64,000 nucleotides of DNA from Wenyingzhuangia sp. 2_MG-2023 (GTDB taxonomy: Bacteria > Bacteroidota > Bacteroidia > Flavobacteriales > Flavobacteriaceae), in NCBI RefSeq assembly GCF_030548295.1, contig NZ_JAUOSB010000014.1:1-64000 (forward strand), read 5' to 3'. A model generated the notes under the pieces. It had not been told where the DNA came from. It saw only the letters and a program-made list of their open reading frames with translations, and ran no database searches. Position numbers and translations under genes: made by a program. Below, piece by piece: positions 1 through 8,700 of the stretch; position 1 is the stretch's first letter; the number at the start of each line of letters is the position of its first letter.

Positions 1-16
1 TAATTTTATACACAAC

Positions 17-46
17 AAAAATGCAGAGCTTTTAAAAGCTCTGCAT
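17..46 (-). terminator. Rho-independent terminator of the propeller lipoprotein gene
   Basis: A perfect 10-bp inverted repeat (ATGCAGAGCT at 21-30 and AGCTCTGCAT at 37-46, six-base loop) lies about 50 bases beyond the stop codon of the minus-strand gene ending at 98. On the minus strand the stem is followed by TTTTGTTGTG, a usable U-tract. The plus-strand side also has a T-run at 53-58, so it may work in both directions. Confidence 0.8.
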
Positions 47-97
47 TAAAGATTTTTTAATCGTCAACTTATTTTAGCACGACTCAAATTATTGTTC

Positions 98-1672
98 TTA
101 TTTTATTTCGTAAATAGCAATAGTACTAGATACTTCGTTTGTAGAAATCATCAGGTAGTTTCCTGTAGGGCTATCAGCCTTATCAACTACAGTTAAACCT
201 TCAGGAGCAATATCATCTCCATCGTATAACCAAGTGATGAATTCAGGATTTAATGGATTGGTAACATTGTATACAAGTATTCCGCTAGCTCTTTCTAAAC
301 CAACAAACAGCATTGTTTCATCCCCAATTTTTAACGTTTTTACAGCTTCTGGTTCAGCACCTTTATCGTCAGATCTTCCGTCTACTTCACCTTCATCTTG
401 GTTAAAAGCATAAGGAGCTAAAGCAAGTGTTCTTCTTGAAATTTCAGAACCTGAGTCGTAAACTCTTTCTCCGTCAGTATTCCATATAGAAAAAGAACGA
501 GCACCATAACCGTAAATTTGATAGTATTTTCCATCACTATTTTTACCGTTAGCAGTTGTAATTTTTAAACGTCCTATGTTTTCGTCTTCTTGTAATTCAT
601 CAGCGTTAGGATAAGCATCTGTATCCAAGTCTAAATCTTTAACTCTTTCTTCTTCAGAATATCCGTCATAATCTCTAGAATCTCCTTCATTAGCAGAAAC
701 AATATATCCGTTTCCATTAGTTGTAAAATAATCAATAGCATCAGGCATGTAAAAACTTAATACATTCCAGTTTTTTAAATTTCCAGAAATTCCATCTCTA
801 TCAGAAGCATCTATTTCGTTTCCTGCAATGTTGTAATTTTTAGTTCCTAACCCAACTATTTTAGTGATGGTTTTACTGTCTAAATCAACAATAGCCATTC
901 CGTTGTTTTCTTGTAAGCTGATGAAAGCTGTTTTAGAATCTTCGGAAACAGCAATGTATTCTGGTTCAACATCTTGTTCTAGCGTTGCACCTGGTCCAAA
1001 AACTCTAAAGTCATTTCCTGGGTTTGTCAATCCTGTAAAAGCTACTTGTGTTACTACTCCTGTAGCAATTTCTACAATAGTAATAGAACCTTCGGGGTCA
1101 ACATCGTAATCATCATTAGGTTCACCTTCGTTCGCAGAAATTAAATATTTTCCATCAGGTGAAAAAGTAACCATATCTGGCAAAGCACCAGTTGTATAAG
1201 ATTGAACAGAAGCCTGTGTGTCTGTATTGTAAGTTTCAATAGTACCGTTTGCTTGTTTGTCATCATTCTCAACAGCTACAGCTAAAACACCATTGTGTAC
1301 AGCTACAGAGTTAGGGTTTGCTGTTAAAGTGATAGAGCTAAGTTTAACAGGATTGGTAGCGTCTGTTAAATCTAAAACAGATACTTCATTTTCTTCAGAG
1401 TTGGCAATAAATAACTTTTTAGTGATAGGGTCAAAAGCAGAAATTTCCGCATAAGCTTCGTCATCACCATTTGTAAAAGATCCAATTTTTGAAAAAGTAA
1501 GTTGAGAAATAGGTTTGATTACTTCGGCATCTTTACCATCTGCTCCGTTTTCTCCATTGGTTCCGTTTGTACCATCAGTACCATTAATTCCGTCTAGTCC
1601 GTCTTCTCCACAAGATATCAAAGTAAAAGTACTTAATACTCCTAAAGAAAATAGTTTAAATAAATTGTTCAT
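98..1672 (-). CDS. Choice-of-anchor I-type beta-propeller lipoprotein with collagen-like linker
   Basis: A 524-residue secreted lipoprotein: the signal peptide ends in a lipobox with Cys21. Right after it comes a short collagen-like stretch of G-x-y triplets (about residues 22-48: GEDGLDGINGTDGTNGTNG and on), presumably a flexible stalk. The rest is a repetitive propeller with segments such as PDMVTFSPDGKYLISANEGEP and a later SANEGDSRDYDGY, which is typical of the choice-of-anchor I / alkaline-phosphatase-associated family, rich in Asp and Glu and probably calcium-binding. The exact reaction is unknown. It is separated from the TRAP genes by 183 bp and has its own terminator, so it is probably an independent gene rather than part of the polysaccharide locus. 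The family call comes from motif memory. Confidence 0.75.
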   Translation of the reverse strand: MNNLFKLFSLGVLSTFTLISCGEDGLDGINGTDGTNGTNGENGADGKDAEVIKPISQLTFSKIGSFTNGDDEAYAEISAFDPITKKLFIANSEENEVSVLDLTDATNPVKLSSITLTANPNSVAVHNGVLAVAVENDDKQANGTIETYNTDTQASVQSYTTGALPDMVTFSPDGKYLISANEGEPNDDYDVDPEGSITIVEIATGVVTQVAFTGLTNPGNDFRVFGPGATLEQDVEPEYIAVSEDSKTAFISLQENNGMAIVDLDSKTITKIVGLGTKNYNIAGNEIDASDRDGISGNLKNWNVLSFYMPDAIDYFTTNGNGYIVSANEGDSRDYDGYSEEERVKDLDLDTDAYPNADELQEDENIGRLKITTANGKNSDGKYYQIYGYGARSFSIWNTDGERVYDSGSEISRRTLALAPYAFNQDEGEVDGRSDDKGAEPEAVKTLKIGDETMLFVGLERASGILVYNVTNPLNPEFITWLYDGDDIAPEGLTVVDKADSPTGNYLMISTNEVSSTIAIYEIK

Positions 1673-1855
1673 TTGTTAAAATTTTGTTTAGCACAAATTA
1701 ACATTCCTATTGTTTAAAAAAGGTTAAGGCTGTAACATTGTAACATTAACATTGGTTTATGTAAATGTGGCAATGTTAGAGAATTGTTAGAAAGATGTAA
1801 ATACTTAATGAAGAGTTTTTTTAGAACCAAAGGAAAGGTATGTTTGTTGATGGAA

Positions 1856-3157
1856 TTAATTTAACAAACCAAAGATACCTGGCAACCATAGACTGATTTG
1901 TGGGAAATAGGTCACTAAAAACAAAGCGAATATCATAGCTAAAAATAAGGGGAGTAGTGGTTTGATGACTTTTTCGATATTTGTTTTGGCAATTCCTACG
2001 CCAACAAACAATACAGAACCTACAGGAGGTGTACACAATCCAATACAAAGATTTAAAATCATAATGATACCAAAGTGCACAGGATTTAATCCTAGCTTGA
2101 TAATGACAGGCAAAAAGATGGGGGTAAAAATCAATACAGCAGGTGTCATGTCCATAAATATTCCTACAAATAATAATAGAAGATTGATAATTAATAAGAC
2201 AATTATTTTGTTGTCACTTACGCCAAGCAATAAATTACTAATGTTTTGAGGGATGTTTTCAAAAGATAAAACCCAAGACATGCTCATAGAAGCAGCTATT
2301 AAGAACATTACAATAGCTGTTGTTGTTGATGATTTTAATAAGATGGTTGGAATGTTTTTAAAAGTGATTTCTTTGTAAATTACACCAAGTATAAAACTAT
2401 ACAAAACTGCTATGGCAGAGGCTTCGGTAGCAGTAAATACTCCTACAACAATTCCGCCAATTACAACCACTAACATAAATAAGCTAGGAACTGCAACAAT
2501 AAATGTTTTAAAAATATCCTTAAAAGAGCTTTTCTGTCCTAATTTGTATTTTTTCTTTTTTGCCCAAAAAGATGCTACCACCATTAAAAACACTCCTGTC
2601 ATGATTCCAGGAATGTATCCCGCTAAAAATAAGGCTGCAATAGAAGCTCCACCACTAGCTAAGGAATAAACGATGAGTACATTGCTAGGAGGGATGATCA
2701 ACCCAGTAGTAGATGAGGCAATGTTTACGGCGGCTCCAAATTCTTTAGAATATCCTTCTTTTTCCATTTCAGGACCTAAAATACTACCCATAGCAGATGC
2801 AGATGCCATGGCAGAACCTGCAATAGCTCCCATTAACATAGCAGAAATAATATTGATTAAAGCCAAACCTCCCGGCAAAGCACCCACTAGAGTTTTGGCA
2901 AAAGCAATCAATCTGTGAGCAATTCCTCCTTTGTTCATCAATTCACCAGAGAGAATAAAGAAAGGAATTGCTAGAAGAGCAAAACTATCCAATCCTGTAC
3001 ACATTCTTTGTGAGACAGTGGTAAAAGCAGGAGTGGCAGGTATGCTAACCAACATGGTTAATAATGAGGATATGGTGATACTCCATGCAACAGGTGTACC
3101 CATTGCTAAAAAAGAGATAAAGCTAAAAACTAAGACTAAAATAGGGATGTATTCCAT
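1856..3157 (-). CDS. dctM: TRAP transporter large permease, DctM type
   Basis: A 433-residue, very hydrophobic protein with about 12 membrane segments, the normal length for the DctM subunit. Family-like segments include the glycine/alanine-rich stretch GAIAGSAMASASAMGSILGPE near residue 115 and IIPPSNVLIVYSLASGG near residue 155, followed by a C-terminal half with NLCIGLCTPPVGSVLFVGVGIA. It moves an acidic substrate across the inner membrane using an ion gradient. It starts 2 bases after the DctQ stop and is the last gene of the dctP-dctQ-dctM operon. From its place beside PL8, GH88, KduI and KduD, the cargo is inferred to be a uronate or unsaturated uronate product. Confidence 0.93.
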   Translation of the reverse strand: MEYIPILVLVFSFISFLAMGTPVAWSITISSLLTMLVSIPATPAFTTVSQRMCTGLDSFALLAIPFFILSGELMNKGGIAHRLIAFAKTLVGALPGGLALINIISAMLMGAIAGSAMASASAMGSILGPEMEKEGYSKEFGAAVNIASSTTGLIIPPSNVLIVYSLASGGASIAALFLAGYIPGIMTGVFLMVVASFWAKKKKYKLGQKSSFKDIFKTFIVAVPSLFMLVVVIGGIVVGVFTATEASAIAVLYSFILGVIYKEITFKNIPTILLKSSTTTAIVMFLIAASMSMSWVLSFENIPQNISNLLLGVSDNKIIVLLIINLLLLFVGIFMDMTPAVLIFTPIFLPVIIKLGLNPVHFGIIMILNLCIGLCTPPVGSVLFVGVGIAKTNIEKVIKPLLPLFLAMIFALFLVTYFPQISLWLPGIFGLLN

Positions 3158-3159
3158 TT

Positions 3160-3636
3160 TTATTTTTTTAAGAAATCAGAAATTTTGTAATAGATAATTA
3201 AGATTCCACTTGTAGGAATTACAAAATAAATTAGGGCAAGTGGTGCATGTAAAGCAGGTGAAAATTGATTCAAAGTATAGGTGATGTACACCAATCTTGA
3301 TCCCCCAATGACCAATGCAAAAAAACTAAAAGCAACTATAATGAGTTGAATGATAGATTTTAGTTTTTTTTGAGTTTTATCGTTAGATCTAGAAGGTAAA
3401 ACATCAATAGCTACGTGCATATTTCTACCAGAAACGTAAGCGGCCCCTAGAATTCCAAGCCAAATCATTAAATATCTAGAAAGTTCGTCTGTAAAAGAAC
3501 TAGGTTGTGTTAAGAAATACCTGCTAAAAACCTGCCACAATACATTGATGACCATTAGAATCATAATTGTTATTAGGCTGGTTTCAATGACTTTGTCTAC
3601 AGTGTTTCTCAAAGGTTTTTTATTTTTGAATTGCAT
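3160..3636 (-). CDS. dctQ: TRAP transporter small permease, DctQ type
   Basis: A 158-residue protein with four predicted membrane helices and the family-like segment VLWQVFSRYFLTQPSSFTDE followed by LSRYLMIWLGILGAAYVSG. This is the small integral membrane subunit of a TRAP transporter that docks the large permease. Its start overlaps the end of the dctP reading frame by 17 bases and dctM starts 2 bases after its stop, so the three genes are translationally coupled. The substrate cannot be read from this subunit. Confidence 0.92.
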   Translation of the reverse strand: MQFKNKKPLRNTVDKVIETSLITIMILMVINVLWQVFSRYFLTQPSSFTDELSRYLMIWLGILGAAYVSGRNMHVAIDVLPSRSNDKTQKKLKSIIQLIIVAFSFFALVIGGSRLVYITYTLNQFSPALHAPLALIYFVIPTSGILIIYYKISDFLKK

Positions 3637-4588
3637 GGATGAGTCTGTTTAATGTTGTATCTTTTTTATAAAGTTTATAGATGTTTTTTGTTTTTTCGAT
3701 AAATTTAGATGTATCAGGATAGATTATTTTGACTCCGTGTTCTTTGATTTTTTCAAGAGCTTCTGTCTCTGCTTTTTCCCAAGCCGTTCGTTGGTATGCT
3801 ACAGATTTTTGAATGGCCAATTGCATCCATTTTTGTTCTTGTTTAGACAACTTGTTCCACATATAGGTACTTGCCATCAAAACATCCGGAATCATAGTGT
3901 GTTCATCTAATGTGTAATATTTGCAAACTTCATAATGTCTAGATAGGTAAAACGTAGGCGGGTTGTTTTCGGCACCATCTACCACTCCTTGTTGAATGGC
4001 CGTATAAAGTTCTCCTGATGAAATGGGTGTGGGAGAGCCTCCTAATGCTTTTACCATACTCATAGCAGAAGCACTTTCCATCACTCTAATTTTTAAACCT
4101 ATTAAATCTTTAGGAGTATTTATGGGTTTCTGGGTGTAAAAACTACGGCTACCAGCATCGTAATAAGCCAATCCTTTTAACCAATATGCTTCCGTAGCAT
4201 CTAACAATTCTTTACCTATCTTTCCGTCAAGTACTTCAAAAGTGTGGTGTTTGTTTCTAAATAGATAAGGAAGACCTAATACTTTCATTTTAGGTGTAAA
4301 ATTTTCTAAGACAGCTACAGAAACTTTGGTCATGTCTAAACTACCTGCCTGCAACAACTCTAAACACTGTCTTTCTGTACCTAATTGTTGATTGGGGTAT
4401 ATTTTGATATGCATTTGTCCATTAGAAAGGCTGTCAAGTTCTTTTCCTATGACTAGCATTGCTTTGTGAACAGAATGTGAAACATCTAAACCGTGAGCTA
4501 TTTTGATTGTTTTGACGGACTGTTTTTTAGAAGTACAGCCAGTCATGAAAATTAAGATACAGAAGAGAAAAAAGGGAGAACGCATCAT
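3620..4588 (-). CDS. dctP: TRAP transporter solute-binding lipoprotein, DctP type
   Basis: A 322-residue solute-binding protein of the DctP family. The N-terminus is a lipoprotein signal (IFMTGCTS, Cys near residue 18), so the receptor is membrane-anchored rather than free in the periplasm. Family hallmarks are IYPNQQLGTERQCLELLQAG, the substrate-carboxylate-binding Arg region DLIGLKIRVMES (about residues 165-175) and GVVDGAENNPPTFYLSRHYE (about 205-225). Related receptors bind sugar acids, and the local pathway makes unsaturated uronates, so a uronate ligand is the best inference. Methionine 1 or 2 could be the start; they are adjacent. Confidence 0.92.
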   Translation of the reverse strand: MMRSPFFLFCILIFMTGCTSKKQSVKTIKIAHGLDVSHSVHKAMLVIGKELDSLSNGQMHIKIYPNQQLGTERQCLELLQAGSLDMTKVSVAVLENFTPKMKVLGLPYLFRNKHHTFEVLDGKIGKELLDATEAYWLKGLAYYDAGSRSFYTQKPINTPKDLIGLKIRVMESASAMSMVKALGGSPTPISSGELYTAIQQGVVDGAENNPPTFYLSRHYEVCKYYTLDEHTMIPDVLMASTYMWNKLSKQEQKWMQLAIQKSVAYQRTAWEKAETEALEKIKEHGVKIIYPDTSKFIEKTKNIYKLYKKDTTLNRLIHAIQK

Positions 4589-4653
4589 AGGTTCGATTTG
4601 AAATTTAGAGAAAATAAAATACCCTTAACCCAATGTTGATTAAGGATGTAGAA

Positions 4654-5631
4654 TTATTGAATGATAACTTTCTTAGTTAAGACAGCATTGTTTGCTGAAG
4701 TGATTTTTAAAAAATAAATACCTCTATTCAATTTTTTGGTGTCTATAGAAGCTGTTTGATGACTGTTGTAAACAATTTTGCTAGTAACATCAATAAGACT
4801 AATAGTATCAATATTGATGTTTTTTAGATTTTTAATATTGATGAAGTCTGTGGTAGGATTAGGAAATATAGAAAAGGAATTAGAGTCTAATCTAGCAGTA
4901 GACAAAGTATTGTCTGTAAAGAATTTTACGTCACTAATATTCCAAGTACCATTTCTATTTGTGCTGGCATTAAAATCTCCTATATTGTGAAATTCGTATT
5001 TAAATGCCAGTGCAAATTTATCAGCACCTGTATCATCAATATAATCAGACAAATTAAAAGTTACAAAAGTCCAATTACCATCATTCCCAAAAGAAGGGTT
5101 TGCCGTTTTTATAGAAGCAGTAATATCTGTAAATTCTCCAAAACTTGTACCTTCTACGGGGGTGGTTCCATCGGTGTAATTTTTAGCAATAAGTACTTTA
5201 AACGGATCATCATCTGCTCCCTCTTGAAAAGAATTTTTGACCGCAAAGGTTACCATTAAGTTTGACAAGCTAGAAATATCAAAAGCATCCATCACACTCC
5301 ATGTTACCGCTTCGTAATTTTGACCACCTGTATTTCCTGCCATTTTAATAGCTCTTGGGTTTCTTACATCGGTTCTAGCACCAATATTATTCAGCGGTCT
5401 GGTATATGCTAAAACACTTGTTCCTGGAGCAGTACTTTCGTCTGAGGGAACATCTGTAACACGTGTTATTAAAGTAGCTAGCCCAAGTTCCTGAGGATCG
5501 CTAGTTACAAATCCTGTATATCCTGAGTTTCCAGCATACCTAAAATCATCATAATAATGGATGGTTTCTTGTGACTTTACACTGAATGTAAACATAAAAA
5601 AGAGTGCTGCTATGAATGTATTTTTTTTCAT
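4654..5631 (-). CDS. T9SS-exported beta-sandwich protein of the PL8 locus
   Basis: A 325-residue protein with a Sec signal (cleavage after FSVKSQ), a beta-sandwich domain of about 220 residues, and a T9SS type A sorting domain (IFPNPTTDFINIKNL to the end; last motif RGIYFLKITSANNAVLTKKV). The central domain begins YYDDFR and ends RNGTWNISDVKFF. The same signatures bracket a module at the C-terminal end of the neighbouring PL8 lyase, and a related end is found in the surface glycan-binding protein. I see no catalytic motif, so it is probably a secreted or surface glycan-binding protein. It has its own promoter region with G-rich boxes. Function is not known. Confidence 0.8.
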   Translation of the reverse strand: MKKNTFIAALFFMFTFSVKSQETIHYYDDFRYAGNSGYTGFVTSDPQELGLATLITRVTDVPSDESTAPGTSVLAYTRPLNNIGARTDVRNPRAIKMAGNTGGQNYEAVTWSVMDAFDISSLSNLMVTFAVKNSFQEGADDDPFKVLIAKNYTDGTTPVEGTSFGEFTDITASIKTANPSFGNDGNWTFVTFNLSDYIDDTGADKFALAFKYEFHNIGDFNASTNRNGTWNISDVKFFTDNTLSTARLDSNSFSIFPNPTTDFINIKNLKNINIDTISLIDVTSKIVYNSHQTASIDTKKLNRGIYFLKITSANNAVLTKKVIIQ

Positions 5632-5683
5632 AATAATAAATATTAATTTAAATTAGGGTAGTAAAATTATCTACATCAAGCTG

Positions 5684-5718
5684 TTTGGAAAGGGGGTATG
5701 TTGGCTTTTGGAGGGGGA
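5684..5718 (-). promoter_or_regulatory. Tandem G-rich boxes upstream of the T9SS protein
   Basis: In plus-strand sense, TTTGGAAAGGGGGTAT (5684-5699) is followed by TTTTGGAGGGGGAGA (5706-5720), offset by about 21-23 bases, i.e. two helical turns. The first box sits about 60 bases upstream of the minus-strand start at 5631. It nearly matches TTTGGAAGGGGGTAT at 24873-24887. A further GGGTA lies at 5656-5660. Inferred to be a regulator site, most likely for the hybrid two-component protein encoded in the same locus. Confidence 0.6.
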
Positions 5719-5794
5719 GAGATTACTTTTTAGAAAGTAAAATGGTATAAAATTGTTTTCTGATTGATGGAAAAAGATATAGAAGAAGTTGGTT

Positions 5795-8700
5795 TTAGTA
5801 TACTTGAACCTTTTTTTGGATAATTTTTCCTGTTTCAGTTTTTATAGTTAGAATATAAAGCCCTTTGCTTAGCTTGTTTATTGCAATTGGTGAAGTTTGA
5901 TTTTGGCTGTAAACAACTCTACCCACCAAGTCATTGATACTGATTTTTTTGATTTGGACAGAAGAATCATTATTCTGAATATTAAAATAGTCGTTACTGG
6001 GATTTGGGTAGACTTTAATAGAGGTGTCTGTTGGTGAAATTTCTCTAATACTTAAGCTATCTTTATTTGTAAAAAAATGAACATCAGAAATATAAAAAGT
6101 ACCATTTCTATTGCTTGCTGTAAAAGGAGAATTGTTACTCACATATTTAAATGCCAGTGTAAAGTTAGCGTTGTTGTAAGAAGATAAGTCAAGTATAGAT
6201 TTTAAATACATTAGGTTGTGTGTATTATCATTTTTTGCAATTTGATTCAATTTAGGTGTTACATCTATCCAGGTAGCAGTGGTAACATCGTTTGTGTAAT
6301 TGGTAGAAATCAGAGTAGATAAAGAAGAAGTACCCCCGTTAGCATAGCGAGATTCTGTCCAAAAACTCACATATTTGTGTTCATTTTTATGTATAAGAGG
6401 GTTTGAGTTTGATAAATTTAAAGTTGTCATAGGAATCCAAACTTCTAATGGAAAATTTTTATGGGATCCTATTCCTACTATGGAAATTGCTTTTTGTTCA
6501 CGAATACTGTTGTTGGGAATTCTATTTTCGGGTCTAGTTTCTGTAAACTCTCCGTTTGAATCTGTATTGTCTACAATGTCTGAAATGACTTTCCCTAATA
6601 AAGAAATGTCCTGGTTTTCGGGGTTGGATACAATCTGTACATTATAGCCACGATCGGAATTGTTTCTAAAATCTTCGTAATAAAAGGTAGGATAAAAGAC
6701 ACTTTCATCGTTTTTAGTATTCAATTCAATGTCAACAGGCATTCCGTTTTTTAGTTCAATTTCTAAAAGAGTTTCATTGGTTTTAGCCGTATGTGATACA
6801 TTTCCTCCTGTGCTATTTTTTAATTTCCAGTTTCCATTTAGGACTAAAGAAATGATTTCGGGTTGACTCTCATTCTCATTAGAACCAAAATTAAGATTGG
6901 GATTTACCACGGATAGGTGTAAATTGTTTCCCGTGGTTTGAGTCATGACCAAACAGGGTTTGTTGTTAGATTTTAAAGGAGTCTCATCTCCATAATTACC
7001 AGCACCAAACAAAGCATAACCGTACAGAGTTTTGTGTTTTACAATGTGAGCGTTGGCATTTTTTTGAATTACAGAATAAAAAGCTGTGTGCTCATTTTCC
7101 ATCTGAGTGCTAAACGATGTCATTTCTTCAGAAGTTGTTTTAGGAATGATGACATATTCATACTCTAAATTGTTAGGAGAAGTACCATGATTGATGTACG
7201 CAGAAGCAAAATTTCCAGAAGTATTTGCGCTTTTTCCATTTTCATTTGGAGAAGATTGATTTTGTCTATCAACTATGATTTGAGAAGTGTTTTTAACAAA
7301 ATATCCAGTATTATAAGCATCTACCAACCAATGTTGAGTCTTGTTAAGTGTGGTGGTGTATGGAAATACAGCTGTTGAATTTCCATCAATTGTAATTGGA
7401 TGGTTTGTATTGCTCAATTGATTCTGAAAAAGGGGAGTAATGGTTTTGTTGGAATTGTCATTGTTGTTGATGTTGGAACCCAGACAGATCAATTTTCCGT
7501 CAAAACAAAAAACAGATTTTTTAAAAGTAAAACTAGTATTGTGTGTAGCGGTAATGGCTTTTTGAGTAAAGTCCATTCCAAACATACCATAATCTCCTTC
7601 TAGTTTTTCTTCTATATAGTAATTGTTCTTTTTTCCAAACCTAAGACTTGCAGCAAAGTTAGAATCAGTAACTTCATCTTGTCTACTTTTAGAAGCTTTT
7701 AAACTGTTCCAAGGCAAAACAATGCTTGTGGTTCCTGGATTCATATTCCAATTCCAGCCGTTAAGGTTGAATCCAGAATTTTCTTGCCCATCAGGATACA
7801 TAATTTGAATAGAACCATAACTTTGATATCTACCATATCGATTGTCTGAAGAATATATTTCGGTTCCCCAAAAATATTTGTTAAATCCTTTGATGTCTGC
7901 AACCCAATCAGACTGCCTATAAACTCCTAAGTTTGCAAAATTGATTTGCCAAAAACCATTTGGCAGTCTTTCCGTTGGATAAGATTTTGTTTGGTTGTCT
8001 CCCCCTGTAATATAGTTGTAAGCCCCTAATAATTGTAAATCTACAGGTTTTATAAGGCCAATATTTTTATAAGCACTTGCAATAGAAATATCGTTCATAG
8101 GAGATCTTCCTGCAAGGGAATTTGGGGGACTGTCTTTTGACATTGTTAAACGAGCAACCGATAGTATTTTTTTTAGGATGTCTTTTTTTTCTGAGGAAAT
8201 TTGGAAAATACTTTCCGAAATAAAATTGATGGATTGTGAAAGCGTTTTATAAGCTCCAAAAGCATATTGAGGATAATACGTATTGTGATGAAAACAAGTA
8301 TAATCTACTTTAACTCCTGTTCCTTCTTTAGCATAAGGAGTTAACCAAGTATGAAAATAATTTTGTAAACCCTTTAGGTATTGAATACGTTCTGCATTAG
8401 TATCTTTGTAAAGACAGGCTCCTAAGATTGTAAGTGCTCTAGTAAGTGCATCGTCCATATTGCTTTTATGAGCTGTAGGATGCCAAATAAGATCAACAGC
8501 AGTAAGCCATTCTACCATTTTTTGAGCTTTTGTCCATAAGCCAGCAGCAGTCAATTCATCCTTCATCAAGTGTACAGATTTAGAAACATTTCGACAACGA
8601 TATCCAACATGATGTAGCGTTTCAAGAAGACTTCCATTAGCATATCCTTGGTCTAAGAGGTAACGAATGGTGTTTAGATAATAAGTTAAGCTGTTGGTAT

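Noticed and set aside
1734-1756. Repeated TAACATT(G) units upstream of the propeller lipoprotein gene as a regulatory array
   Set aside because: Three short AT-rich copies without conserved spacing in a low-GC genome; not distinguishable from chance.
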